DNA from: Ureibacillus xyleni
GTDB taxonomy: Bacteria > Bacillota > Bacilli > Bacillales_A > Planococcaceae
Direction: 5' to 3'
Length of the DNA: 64,000 bases
NCBI RefSeq assembly: GCF_900217795.1
Contig: NZ_OBMQ01000002.1
Span: 62,001 to 126,000 of the forward strand
Positions 37,472 through 46,343 of the stretch are shown here, piece by piece. Under the pieces are notes generated by a model. That model made no database searches. It was not told the DNA's origin and saw only the letters and a program-made list of their open reading frames with translations. Positions within the stretch are counted from its first letter, which is position 1, and every line of letters starts with the position of its first letter. A program made the translations under genes and the position numbers.

Positions 37472-37915
37472 ATGAAGTGGAAAATGATCATTGTTGTCGG
37501 TTTATTAATGATACTTACTGCCTGTTCATCAGATAAACCGCGTGAAATTAGCTCAGATGATGTATGTAAGGCGTGCAATATGGGGTTAACAGATGTTAAA
37601 TATGCTGCTCAGATTGTAATGGATAACGGTGATCAAGAGGTATTTGACGATATTGGGTGCATGATGGATTATATGATGGAAACGGACTCTTCCAAAATTA
37701 GTGCTGCTTTTGTAATGGATGCATCAAAAAACAAATGGTTGAATGCGGAAAAAGCAACATATGTATACGCAGAAACAAATTCGACACCGATGAATTATGG
37801 GGTAATGGCATTTGATTCTGAAAAATCTGCAGAAAAATGGATAAAGAAACAAGAGATTGGTGAATTATTAACCTACGATGATTTACACGATTTTGATTGG
37901 GGAGTTCATCATTGA
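37472..37915 (+). CDS. nosL: NosL-family copper-binding lipoprotein
   Basis: Start ATG 37472, nine bases after GAAGGAG; ATG 37451 would put that site inside the gene. The 147-residue product has a lipobox LTAC, then the NosL pattern VCKACNMGLTDVKYAAQIV (key CKACNMG) and a second metal-ligand stretch GCMMDYMM. NosL proteins bind Cu(I) at the outer membrane face and serve nitrous-oxide reductase maturation; in some Bacilli they occur without nosZ. No other nos or copper gene is in the window. Confidence 0.85.
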   Translation: MKWKMIIVVGLLMILTACSSDKPREISSDDVCKACNMGLTDVKYAAQIVMDNGDQEVFDDIGCMMDYMMETDSSKISAAFVMDASKNKWLNAEKATYVYAETNSTPMNYGVMAFDSEKSAEKWIKKQEIGELLTYDDLHDFDWGVHH

Positions 37916-38245
37916 TAGTTTAATAGAAAACGTTGAAATGGTTACAGTTTGTAGCCATTTTTTTGTGCTATTGAAAAGGTTGATAGCCATTAGAACTTAA
38001 AATTTGTAAAAGTTGTATTCATAGTACGGATGAATATATCTCTCACTCACAGGCGTTCATTTCACTTTTTTAGAATTATCTCCCGTTCCAATGCCGTTAT
38101 ATTCCATATATAAAAAGCAAAATTAATTTTTAATGAACCCAGGTTGTAATTAGTTGTACTCGCCTTCCTATTTCGTTTATGCTTGAATTGTAATTTTGTG
38201 TGTATATTCTGATTTTTGTTGTTTTGTCTAGGAGGGTTTTTAAAA
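37916..38245. other. Intergenic gap between nosL and yeaC
   Basis: It holds the nosL terminator (37936-37965) and the yeaC ribosome-binding site (AGGAGGG, 38230-38236). The 260 bases between are AT-rich; I see no gene or clear repeat. Confidence 0.5.
37936..37965 (+). terminator. Intrinsic terminator after nosL
   Basis: AAATGGTTAC pairs with GTAGCCATTT (one mismatch) and a T-run follows. Confidence 0.75.
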
Positions 38246-39190
38246 ATGCATAAACAGATTGAAGCAATCATTGAAAATATAGAGAAAGTAATGATTGGTA
38301 AGCGAGAAGTTGCCGAGTTAAGTGTTGTAGCTCTTTTATCAGGGGGGCATGTTTTATTAGAAGATGTACCGGGTGTTGGTAAAACGATGATGGTAAAAGC
38401 TCTTGCCAAATCAGTAGGTGCCGAGTTTAAAAGAATCCAGTTCACACCTGATTTACTTCCTTCAGATGTTATTGGTGTGTCCATTTATAATCCTAAAACG
38501 CTTCAATTCGAATTTCGACCTGGACCGATTATGGGGAATATCATATTAGCAGATGAAATTAATCGTACTTCACCAAAAACACAATCTGCCTTGTTAGAAA
38601 GTATGGAAGAAGCTTCTGTAACAATTGATGGAAAAACTTTAGACATTGCAAAGCCTTTCTTTGTTATGGCTACACAAAACCCAATTGAATATGAAGGTAC
38701 ATATCCTTTACCGGAAGCACAACTGGACCGGTTTTTATTAAAAATTAAAATGGGTTACCCAAATGCACAGGAAGAAATTGAAGTGCTGCGTCGGGCGGAG
38801 AGAACACAGCCAATTATTAATTTGTTGCCGGTTATATCGCTGGATGAATTGTTGGCTTTACAAGAAGAAGTGAAGCAAGTTTATGTGGAAGATTCAGTAA
38901 AAAGTTATATCGTTCAACTAGCTAGAGCGACAAGAAACGTTTCTGAAATCTATTTAGGGGTAAGCCCACGTGCATCAATTGCATTAATGAAAGCTTCCCA
39001 AGCCTATGCAAAAATGCAAGATCGAGATTATGTAAAGCCGGATGATGTTCAATATTTAGCCCCATTTGTTTTTGGGCATCGCATTATTTTAAGACCTGAA
39101 GCCAGATACGAAGGAATTACAACAGAAGATATTTTAGACCGGATTATTACAAAATCTGTCATTCCGATTAAAAGGTATGCAGAACAATGA
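38246..39190 (+). CDS. yeaC: MoxR-family AAA+ ATPase (YeaC)
   Basis: Start ATG 38246, nine bases after AGGAGGG. The 314-residue ATPase has Walker A LEDVPGVGKTMM, Walker B ILADEINRTSPKTQSALLESM (key LADEINR), sensor-1 MATQNP and the MoxR lid domain. MoxR ATPases act as chaperones with DUF58 and von Willebrand-type partners. It overlaps the DUF58 gene by four bases, and the order yeaC-yeaD-yebA-guaA is that of B. subtilis. Confidence 0.93.
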   Translation: MHKQIEAIIENIEKVMIGKREVAELSVVALLSGGHVLLEDVPGVGKTMMVKALAKSVGAEFKRIQFTPDLLPSDVIGVSIYNPKTLQFEFRPGPIMGNIILADEINRTSPKTQSALLESMEEASVTIDGKTLDIAKPFFVMATQNPIEYEGTYPLPEAQLDRFLLKIKMGYPNAQEEIEVLRRAERTQPIINLLPVISLDELLALQEEVKQVYVEDSVKSYIVQLARATRNVSEIYLGVSPRASIALMKASQAYAKMQDRDYVKPDDVQYLAPFVFGHRIILRPEARYEGITTEDILDRIITKSVIPIKRYAEQ

Positions 39191-40347
39191 ATAAAATAAA
39201 AAGAATTTTAGGCGGTGGAGGTCGATTCATCGTCTTACTTCTTCTAATTGCCATTACATTTAGTTATGCGATGTTTCAAGGTGGCTTTGTGAGCTGGTTC
39301 CTTTTTTATACTATTAGCCCGTTTTTACTTTATTCTTTATTACTCTCTTTTGCGCCTATTCAAATAGGAGAAGTGCATTGTGAAATTAAACCATCTAAAC
39401 TTCATCGTGGTGACTCTGCCCAAGTGAAGATTAGTTTCCAAAATAAATCCTGGTTTCCGTTTGTATTTTTAACGGTGAAAGAACTAGATTCAACTACAGG
39501 ACCAAGCCAAATATTTTTCGTTGGCTGGAAAAGAAAGTTTGAATGGACATATGAACTTCATGATGTTGAGCGCGGTGCAATTCAATTCAAAGGTTTACAT
39601 CTAACTGTGACAGACTTTTTTGGATGGACGATACGCAATAAAGTAATTCAAGAAAATAAAACGGTACTTGTCTATCCGAAATTATCGGAAATTAAATACA
39701 AACCGTTACAATTGCAGTTTGAGCATGGTAGCATAAACGCACCTTTTTCAATGGTAAAAGATACATCCATCGTAACCGGAGTAAGGGATTATCAAGCAGG
39801 AGATAAATTTTCATGGATTCATTGGAAGTCATTTGCGAAAAATGCCACATTACGGACGAAAGAATTTGAAGATCGACAAACACAAGAAATCATGCTCGTA
39901 ATTGACCAATCTACAGATAAAAACTTTGATGATGTAGTGGATTTAGTTGCTTCAATTATTACGAGTGTTGTAAAAAATCACGGAGATATTTCATTTTTAT
40001 CTTCAGGAGAAAAACGTTATTATTCACCAAAAATTAAAACACATAGCCAGCTTGAAAAAGTGATGCAACATTTGGCCACTATTAGGAGTGATACCAAGAA
40101 AGCCATAGATGCAACATTAGCGAATGAAGTAGGGTTAATCAAAACTGCTTCTTTAATCATTGTAACTGGTGAAGTTACGGATGGGTTAAAACAATTTTTT
40201 TCAAAAAGTTCTAGCTTTACGCGAGGTATTATTTGCTTTGAAGTAACAGATCAAGAAAAGCAGGTAAGAACTATAGCCAATGTTAAAGTAATGCCAATCT
40301 CAAAAGGAAAATTTGAACAAGCATTCACGGAGGTGGTAAAGCCGTGA
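39187..40347 (+). CDS. yeaD: DUF58 protein (YeaD)
   Basis: The 386-residue protein has two N-terminal membrane helices (about residues 12-30 and 33-52), a beta-rich middle, and the DUF58 signature GVRDYQAGDKFSWIHWKSFAKN with LRTKEFEDRQ (around residues 197-230). A vWA-like region follows (MLVIDQSTD). DUF58 proteins are expected partners of MoxR ATPases. The gene overlaps both neighbours by four bases (ATGA), so translation is coupled through the operon. Confidence 0.92.
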   Translation: MNKIKRILGGGGRFIVLLLLIAITFSYAMFQGGFVSWFLFYTISPFLLYSLLLSFAPIQIGEVHCEIKPSKLHRGDSAQVKISFQNKSWFPFVFLTVKELDSTTGPSQIFFVGWKRKFEWTYELHDVERGAIQFKGLHLTVTDFFGWTIRNKVIQENKTVLVYPKLSEIKYKPLQLQFEHGSINAPFSMVKDTSIVTGVRDYQAGDKFSWIHWKSFAKNATLRTKEFEDRQTQEIMLVIDQSTDKNFDDVVDLVASIITSVVKNHGDISFLSSGEKRYYSPKIKTHSQLEKVMQHLATIRSDTKKAIDATLANEVGLIKTASLIIVTGEVTDGLKQFFSKSSSFTRGIICFEVTDQEKQVRTIANVKVMPISKGKFEQAFTEVVKP

Positions 40348-42536
40348 AAAAGAATGTCTTCAGTATAGTAGAATTAGCAGTTTATTATGTTATCGTGTTT
40401 ATCATTTTAAGAGAATGGCTCATTCCAATTATGAAATTAACTGGGACAGGTCATATGGAACTAATTTTGTTTTTCATTGCACTGTCTCTTATTTTAAGTC
40501 TGTTTCGCATACATTTTGTGGTTTCAATCGTCATTAAACTTGCTTATATCTCATGGTTTATCGTCACTATTTATAGTGGGTATTCTATTTTATCCGCAGA
40601 AGGAATGCACTTTTTAGTATCAGAGCTAACGGCAAATATTGGATTGCTCGTACAAGCAAATTGGGTTAGTGTTACAGATCCTTTTAGAACATTGTTATTC
40701 TTAGTTCTCATTTGGATGTTAATTTACTTAATTCACCATTGGATTACCGTTAGAATGTCAATTTTTTATTTCCTTGTTCTGACTGTATTATTTATCGGTA
40801 CGTTAGATACATTTACAGAATACGATGGTACATTTGCTATTATTAAAATTATCTTACTTGGGTTAATTACTATCGCTTTTCTATTCTTAAAACGGTTAAT
40901 TATTGAGTCAGGTGCGGAATTAGATTGGCTAAAGTATATGAAACTAGTAGTACCCGTCATTCTTCTTATAGGGCTTTCTTGTATTACGGCGATATTTTTG
41001 CCAAAGTCCGAACCTCAATGGCCAGATCCAGTTCCTTTTCTAAAAGCAGCAGCTGGTAAAGGAGGGAATGAAGAAGGTCAAAAAGGCGTTTCAAAAGTAG
41101 GTTATGGTGAAGATGATAGCAATTTAGGTGGTCCTTTTGTTGCAGATGATACCATTGTTTTTACGGCACAATCAGAAACGAAGCAATATTGGCGAGTAGA
41201 AACGAGGGATGTTTATACATCCAGGGGTTGGATTAAATCAGATTATTTTACCGATGCATCAACTGTATTTGACCCTTATATGGATATCACTCATTCATTA
41301 CCTGTTGGACCTGAAGAAGGGACGAAACAAGCAGCAATTTCGATGTTGTATCCCTATGACTTTGTTGTTCAGCCATATGGGTTAAAGTCTGTTGGTTTAA
41401 TGGACTCTAATGAAGGTTATCAGTTTTTAATGGATGATAATTCCGAAAAAATTACACCTCACTTTAACAAAAACCCGGCACCTTTAACTAACTACTTCGT
41501 TGAATATAGTAAACCAGTATTTCTTTACAGTGATTTGAAAAATTCAAATCTTGATAACTTAGACCCGAGTTTAGCCGAGCGTTATTTACAGCTACCCGAA
41601 AACTTACCAGACAGAGTAAGAGAACTAGCTGTATCTGTCGTTGAAGGTGAAGAAAGTGTTTATGATAAAGCAAGAGCAATCGAAATGTATTTTAGACAAA
41701 ATAGTTTCCGTTATGATACTGATGATGTAGCAATTCCTACTGAAGATCAAGATTATGTGGATCAATTTTTATTTGAAACAAAGATTGGATATTGTGATAA
41801 CTTCTCAACGTCTATGGTCGTTATGCTTCGATCAGTGGGAATTCCTGCTAGATGGGTAAAAGGTTTTGCAGGTGGAGAAATCATTGATACTAACGGCGAT
41901 ATGAAGACTTATGAGGTAACAAACAACGATGCCCACTCTTGGGTAGAAGCCTTTATTCCAAATGTAGGTTGGATTAATTTTGAACCGACGATTGGATTCA
42001 GTAATACAAGATCAATTGACTATAATATAGAAACTTCCGAAGTTGAAAGGGATGAATTATCGGTCAATGAAGAAAAAACAGAACCTGATGAAGTCGTTGA
42101 GGATAAAAAAGATGTGCAACAAAAATCATCAAATGGAAATAATATATTCCTGAATGCTATCAAAGAATATAAATGGATGTTTTTAATTGGGTTTATAGTA
42201 TTAGTTGGGGCTGCCTTGCTACTTTATTTAAAACGAACTAAGTGGATACCAAAAGTGTACGTTAAATTTAACCGTAAAAAGAAACTTGATGAGTCTTCGT
42301 TTGAATTAATGTACTTACAATTGCTCAAAATATTAGAGATGAAAGGATTTAAACGTCAAAAAGGACAAACGTTACAATCATTTGCTAAAGAAATTGATCG
42401 TTATTTTGAAACGAACCATATGGGGAAAATGACAAATGCTTATGAGCAATATATTTATGCGAAGGATTCAGCTGAAGTTGACTTTAACCAAATGAAAGAA
42501 AGTTGGGAATATTTAATCAATCGGGCAACTAGTTGA
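40344..42536 (+). CDS. yebA: Membrane transglutaminase-like protein (YebA)
   Basis: The 730-residue protein has about six N-terminal membrane helices (to residue 220), then an extracellular transglutaminase/protease-fold domain with catalytic Cys484 (IGYCDNFST) and His531 (NDAHSWVEAF), followed by GWINFEPT. Another helix lies at about 610-630, with a cytoplasmic DUF4129-like tail at the end. It closes the MoxR-DUF58-transglutaminase operon, a widespread set of unknown role. The stop codon overlaps the promoter of the guaA riboswitch. Confidence 0.92.
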   Translation: MKKNVFSIVELAVYYVIVFIILREWLIPIMKLTGTGHMELILFFIALSLILSLFRIHFVVSIVIKLAYISWFIVTIYSGYSILSAEGMHFLVSELTANIGLLVQANWVSVTDPFRTLLFLVLIWMLIYLIHHWITVRMSIFYFLVLTVLFIGTLDTFTEYDGTFAIIKIILLGLITIAFLFLKRLIIESGAELDWLKYMKLVVPVILLIGLSCITAIFLPKSEPQWPDPVPFLKAAAGKGGNEEGQKGVSKVGYGEDDSNLGGPFVADDTIVFTAQSETKQYWRVETRDVYTSRGWIKSDYFTDASTVFDPYMDITHSLPVGPEEGTKQAAISMLYPYDFVVQPYGLKSVGLMDSNEGYQFLMDDNSEKITPHFNKNPAPLTNYFVEYSKPVFLYSDLKNSNLDNLDPSLAERYLQLPENLPDRVRELAVSVVEGEESVYDKARAIEMYFRQNSFRYDTDDVAIPTEDQDYVDQFLFETKIGYCDNFSTSMVVMLRSVGIPARWVKGFAGGEIIDTNGDMKTYEVTNNDAHSWVEAFIPNVGWINFEPTIGFSNTRSIDYNIETSEVERDELSVNEEKTEPDEVVEDKKDVQQKSSNGNNIFLNAIKEYKWMFLIGFIVLVGAALLLYLKRTKWIPKVYVKFNRKKKLDESSFELMYLQLLKILEMKGFKRQKGQTLQSFAKEIDRYFETNHMGKMTNAYEQYIYAKDSAEVDFNQMKESWEYLINRATS

Positions 42537-42561
42537 TTTTAGACTATACTAAGAGTAAAAT
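42533..42561 (+). promoter_or_regulatory. Promoter of guaA leader
   Basis: TTGATT, 17 bases, TAAAAT, beginning inside the yebA stop region and 20 bases before the riboswitch. Confidence 0.7.
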
Positions 42562-42580
42562 TTAGAAAAAAGTATAGGCT

Positions 42581-42655
42581 GCCTTCATATAAGTCCGATA
42601 ATATGGTTCGGATGTTTCTACTAAGTTACCACAACAATAACTTATCTATGAAGGC
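42581..42655 (+). ncRNA. Guanine-class purine riboswitch upstream of guaA
   Basis: P1 arms GCCTTCA and TGAAGGC enclose TATAAGTCC, GATAATATGG and GATGTTTCTAC, the conserved purine-aptamer core. The base before the closing TAT is C (TCTATGAAGGC), as in guanine rather than adenine sensors. It should lower guaA expression when guanine is plentiful. Confidence 0.92.
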
Positions 42656-42696
42656 GGGTGCTGCTATGTATTTTTAAGTGTACCCGCCTTTATAGG
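42651..42696 (+). terminator. Terminator of guaA riboswitch
   Basis: AAGGCGGGT (42651-42659) pairs with ACCCGCCTT (42682-42690) and shares the P1 3' arm, so aptamer and terminator are linked. The following T-run is short (TTTATA). Confidence 0.75.
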
Positions 42697-42707
42697 TTTA
42701 GAACATG

Positions 42708-42746
42708 AACGCGTCAGAAAGAATTCTTTTTGAACGCGTTTTTTTA
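42708..42746 (+). terminator. Second terminator in the guaA leader
   Basis: AACGCGT (42708-42714) and ACGCGTT (42734-42740) with an inner AGAAAGAA/TTCTTTTT pairing, followed by seven T residues. It lies 43 bases before the guaA start, beyond the riboswitch terminator. Confidence 0.75.
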
Positions 42747-42788
42747 ACAATATGAGGCATCTAATGAATAATAGAAGAGGTGTAAAGC

Positions 42789-44339
42789 GTGACAACCCCA
42801 TTATTAAAAGAGCAAGAAAAAATCGTCGTACTCGATTTTGGTAGCCAATTTAACCAGTTAATTACTCGTCGTATTCGTGAATTTGGTGTTTTCTCTGAAC
42901 TTCATCCACACACAATTACGGCTGAAGAAATTAAAGAAATGAACGCAGTAGGGATTATTTTCTCAGGTGGTCCAAACTCAGTATATGACGAAAAAGCATT
43001 CAAAGTAGACGAAGCAATTTTCGATTTAGGTTTACCGATTTTAGGGATTTGCTACGGAATGCAATTAATGTCTTATTCTTTAGGCGGTAAAGTAGAAGGC
43101 GCAGATCATAGAGAGTACGGAAAAGCAGAAATCAATGTTACTGTAGACAACAAATTATTTGGAGATCTTCCAAAAGAACAAATAGTATGGATGAGTCATG
43201 GTGACCTAGTAACAGAGGTACCAGCAGGATTTGAAGTAATTGCAACAAGTGCATCTTGTCCAATTTCTGCAATGCAAAACGTAGAACGCAACCTTTACGC
43301 TGTTCAATTCCATCCAGAAGTACGTCACTCTGTTTATGGAAATGACTTATTACGCCAATTCGTATTCGACATCTGCAACGCTAAAGGCGATTGGTCAATG
43401 GCAAACTTCATTGAATTAGAAATTAAAAAAATTCGTGAACAAGTTGGAGACAAACAAGTTCTTTGTGCACTATCAGGTGGGGTAGACTCATCAGTAGTAG
43501 CAGTGTTAATTCATAAAGCAATTGGTGACCAATTAACATGTATGTTCGTGGATCACAACTTAAACCGTAAAGGCGAAGTTGAACAAGTAATGAAAACTTT
43601 CACTGAAGACTTCGATATGAAAGTCATCAAAATCGATGCGCGTGAACGTTTCATGAGTAAACTTGAAGGTGTATCGGATCCAGAGAAAAAACGCAAAATT
43701 ATCGGAAACGAATTCATTTACGTATTTGACGAAGAGTCTTCAAAACTAACGGATATGGATTTCCTTGCTCAAGGAACTTTATATACAGATATTATTGAAT
43801 CTGGTACAGCAACAGCTCAAACAATTAAATCGCACCATAATGTTGGTGGACTTCCAGAAGATATGAAGTTCGAGTTAATCGAGCCATTAAATACATTATT
43901 CAAAGATGAAGTACGTGCTTTAGGGTTAGAGCTTGGCCTTCCTGAAGAAATCGTATGGCGTCAACCATTCCCAGGTCCTGGCCTTGGTATCCGTGTACTT
44001 GGTGAAATCACAGAAGAAAAATTAGAAATCGTTCGTGAAGCAGACTACATTTTACGTGAAGAAATTAAAAATGCTGGACTTGATCGCGACATTTGGCAAT
44101 ACTTCTGCGTACTACCAGACATCCGTTCAGTAGGTGTGATGGGTGATGCACGTACGTACGATTACGCTGTAGGTATCCGTGCCGTAACATCCATCGATGG
44201 TATGACATCCGATTGGGCACGTATTCCATGGGACGTACTAGAAAAAATCTCAGTACGTATCGTGAACGAAGTAAAACACGTAAACCGCGTGCTGTATGAT
44301 GTGACGAGTAAGCCACCAGCGACGATTGAGTGGGAATAG
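42789..44339 (+). CDS. guaA: GMP synthase (glutamine-hydrolysing)
   Basis: The 516-residue enzyme has an N-terminal class I glutaminase (GICYGMQ, Cys88; VQFHPEV, His), an ATP-pyrophosphatase domain with P-loop [11 protein letters not shown] and a C-terminal dimerisation domain ([29 protein letters not shown] end). It converts XMP to GMP. AGAGGTG lies before the start GTG/ATG region; start 42789 is a GTG codon (GTGACAACC) with [10 protein letters not shown] as product. It is regulated by the guanine riboswitch in front. Confidence 0.96.
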   Translation: MTTPLLKEQEKIVVLDFGSQFNQLITRRIREFGVFSELHPHTITAEEIKEMNAVGIIFSGGPNSVYDEKAFKVDEAIFDLGLPILGICYGMQLMSYSLGGKVEGADHREYGKAEINVTVDNKLFGDLPKEQIVWMSHGDLVTEVPAGFEVIATSASCPISAMQNVERNLYAVQFHPEVRHSVYGNDLLRQFVFDICNAKGDWSMANFIELEIKKIREQVGDKQVLCALSGGVDSSVVAVLIHKAIGDQLTCMFVDHNLNRKGEVEQVMKTFTEDFDMKVIKIDARERFMSKLEGVSDPEKKRKIIGNEFIYVFDEESSKLTDMDFLAQGTLYTDIIESGTATAQTIKSHHNVGGLPEDMKFELIEPLNTLFKDEVRALGLELGLPEEIVWRQPFPGPGLGIRVLGEITEEKLEIVREADYILREEIKNAGLDRDIWQYFCVLPDIRSVGVMGDARTYDYAVGIRAVTSIDGMTSDWARIPWDVLEKISVRIVNEVKHVNRVLYDVTSKPPATIEWE

Positions 44340-44363
44340 TCTCATTTTAAGTTATCTATAAAA

Positions 44364-44412
44364 TAATCCTCTTTTAGTTAGTTTCAAAAGACTAACTGGA
44401 AGAGGATTTTTA
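44364..44412 (+). terminator. Intrinsic terminator after guaA
   Basis: AATCCTCTT plus AGTTAGT pair with ACTAACT plus AAGAGGATT, a long two-part stem followed by TTTTATT. Confidence 0.9.
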
Positions 44413-44517
44413 TTGTTCTTAATCATGTTTGAGATGAGTGAAGTTTATAAATTGCTGGAAGGAAAAAATAATAGTTATGTCAAAATATTATATGTGTACA
44501 TTGGGAGGAGGCTAATT

Positions 44518-44823
44518 ATGAATGGTTATGAGTATTTCAAATCTTTAAAGTTAGTAGAAGGGGCAGTATGGAGGCCAGCTATTAAATCAAATGTTGGAAG
44601 TAGAGCTAGTGGAGTAAGAGTTGAACATCCTAATATAAATGACGGGGGACCTTGTATAGGGAAATATGGGAGATTTCATGTTTTTTCTAGAGTGCCAGGA
44701 AAAGCTTATGAATTACTTGGCGCACAATATTGGGTAGTAGATACGGAGACAAAAGAGGTAAGAGAATTACCTAAAGGAGTTACAAGGGCGTATTTAAAAG
44801 GATTGTTCACGGTTAGCGAATAA
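44518..44823 (+). CDS. Hypothetical protein, 101 residues
   Basis: Start ATG 44518, six bases after GGGAGGAGG (44503-44511), a very strong site. The product begins MNGYEYFKSLKL and has no signal peptide or membrane helix. It has glycine-rich loops (VGSRASGVRVEHP, NINDGGPCIGKYGRFH) and a YWVVDTETKEVRELPKGV segment. No family recognised. The mixed strand/loop pattern is a compact single domain, perhaps related to a toxin, immunity or phage accessory protein, but there is no direct evidence. It lies at the edge of the guaA-pbuG accessory block. Confidence 0.75.
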   Translation: MNGYEYFKSLKLVEGAVWRPAIKSNVGSRASGVRVEHPNINDGGPCIGKYGRFHVFSRVPGKAYELLGAQYWVVDTETKEVRELPKGVTRAYLKGLFTVSE

Positions 44824-44844
44824 GCACAGTTACATATTTTACAT

Positions 44845-44886
44845 AAAAATCCCGCTATCATTCTGTATACAAAATGAAAGTGGGAT
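44845..44886 (-). terminator. Terminator at the end of the first secreted paralogue
   Basis: ATCCCGCTATCATT and AATGAAAGTGGGAT pair with a mismatch; on the minus strand a run of five T residues follows, while the plus side is poor. It serves the minus-strand gene and may also stop the 101-residue gene. Confidence 0.8.
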
Positions 44887-44912
44887 CATTTCTAAAAACC
44901 TGATAGATAAAG

Positions 44913-45488
44913 TTATTTTACTTTAATTAATTCTAACTGTTTTGTTGTTTTATATTTCGTTTCGCTATTGTTTACTTCTTTAAGAATTAGACCAACATTC
45001 GGTGCATAATATTCAATAGAATATGCTTTTTTGTCTTCTGGTTTTGTTACCTTTACTACAACAACATTTTTATATGTACCAGCTTTAACTTTAATCGTTT
45101 TGATTGCTGTGATTTTTCTAGTCTCGCCATATGAAGTTTCCCATGTTTTATTTACCTTCACTGGATATTTTAATAATTCATTATCATCGAGTTCAACTTT
45201 ATACAATCCCTCTTTGTTCTCTGAATAACATTTATAATCGGTATAACAAGTAAATCCTTTTCCATCAGATTGAAGTTCATAAAATGCAATTTCTTCGTGT
45301 TGTTTTTTATCATACTTTGCTTCATATGTTTTGTTAATACTATAATCTTTGTATGTATAGACCTTTTTCTTATTTAGCATGTAGCTTACGTTGGCAGCGG
45401 CATTTGCAGTTTCATTCACTAACGGTAAAGAAATGCTAAAAATTAATGTGAAAGCTAGTAATAATTTAAATAAATTCCCCTTCTTCAT
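44913..45488 (-). CDS. Secreted protein, paralogue 1 of a tandem pair
   Basis: The 191-residue product has a signal peptide (MKKGNLFKLLLAFTLIF..., cleavage near ANA, residue 30). The mature part is conserved with the next gene: VSYMLNKKKVYTYKDY, YPVKVNKTWET, RKITAIKTIKVKAGTYKNVVVVK and YYAPNVGLILKE. A CxxxxxC pair (CYTDYKC) lies near residue 82. The late segment resembles DUF-type secreted beta-proteins of unknown function (the YYAPNVGLI ending is common to several small exported Bacillus proteins). AGGAGAGAGA precedes the ATG. It has its own terminator. Confidence 0.85.
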   Translation of the reverse strand: MKKGNLFKLLLAFTLIFSISLPLVNETANAAANVSYMLNKKKVYTYKDYSINKTYEAKYDKKQHEEIAFYELQSDGKGFTCYTDYKCYSENKEGLYKVELDDNELLKYPVKVNKTWETSYGETRKITAIKTIKVKAGTYKNVVVVKVTKPEDKKAYSIEYYAPNVGLILKEVNNSETKYKTTKQLELIKVK

Positions 45489-45611
45489 TTCTCTCTCTCC
45501 TTTGTATTAAATATTTCCCTATTTTACCAATATATTTACATAATATGTATACATTTGTAATAACTAACACCCGTTTCGACTTTATTAACGTAATTGTGGC
45601 AAATCTCATAT

Positions 45612-45641
45612 AAAAAAGGACATGTCACGGGCGACATATCC
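45612..45641 (-). terminator. Terminator after paralogue 2
   Basis: GGATATGTC and GACATGTCC pair on the minus strand (one mismatch) and are followed by six T residues; loop GCCCGT. Confidence 0.8.
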
Positions 45642-45650
45642 CACAATATC

Positions 45651-46229
45651 TTATTTTAATTTAATTAACTCAATTTGTTTGGTTGTTTTATAATTTGTTT
45701 CTTCGTTACTTGCTTCTTTAAGGATTAATCCCACATTCGGTGCGTAGTACTCAATATAAAATTCCTTTTTGTCATAAGAGCGCGTTTCTTTTACAACGAC
45801 CACATTTTTGAATGTACCAGCTTTAACTTTTACCGTTTTAATGGCTGTAATTTTTCGAATATCGCCCATAGAAGTTTCCCAGGATTTATTTACTTTCACT
45901 GGATATGTTAAATTTTCAATTAATCCGGCATACATCACCATTTGAGATAGTGTTTTTTTGTCTTCCTTATAACAGCTATGATCGGTAAAGCAAGTTAAAC
46001 CACTACTTTCAGAGGATTGAGTAACAATTCTTTCAATTTCTTTACTTTTATTTTTATCAAACTTTGCTTCATACGTTTCTTTCAGTTGATAATCCTGATA
46101 CGTGTATACCTTTTTCTTATTTAGCATATAACTTACACTTGCCGCATCTGCAGGTTCACTCACTAATGGAATAATGCTTAATATTAATGCTAATGTTAAT
46201 AATAACTTTAAATAGATTTTTCTCTTCAA
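45651..46229 (-). CDS. Secreted protein, paralogue 2 of a tandem pair
   Basis: Start taken at TTG 46229 with GGGGAGAAG just upstream; the longer frame from 46298 adds 23 residues with no signal-peptide character. The 192-residue product has a signal peptide (cleavage near ADA) and is clearly homologous to the preceding gene: SYMLNKKKVYTYQDY, YPVKVNKSWETS, RKITAIKTVKVKAGTFKNVVVVK, YYAPNVGLILKE. The CFTDHSC pair matches the cysteine pair of its sister. The two are a recent duplication with separate promoters and terminators. Confidence 0.85.
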   Translation of the reverse strand: MKRKIYLKLLLTLALILSIIPLVSEPADAASVSYMLNKKKVYTYQDYQLKETYEAKFDKNKSKEIERIVTQSSESSGLTCFTDHSCYKEDKKTLSQMVMYAGLIENLTYPVKVNKSWETSMGDIRKITAIKTVKVKAGTFKNVVVVKETRSYDKKEFYIEYYAPNVGLILKEASNEETNYKTTKQIELIKLK

Positions 46230-46310
46230 ATATCTTCTCCCCTTTGCATAAGTACTAGAATATATTACCATAAAATTACAATATTCCATATAGTACAATT
46301 AATAGTGCTC

Positions 46311-46343
46311 AAAATACCCCATTTCTCGAAATTGAAATGGGGT
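46311..46343 (-). terminator. Terminator after the SGNH partner gene
   Basis: ACCCCATTTC and GAAATGGGGT arms, followed by ATTTT on the minus strand; overlaps the gene's stop codon. Confidence 0.8.

Noticed and set aside
38062-38484. 140-codon minus-strand frame overlapping yeaC
   Set aside because: Covers the conserved Walker A region of yeaC in antisense; no independent evidence.
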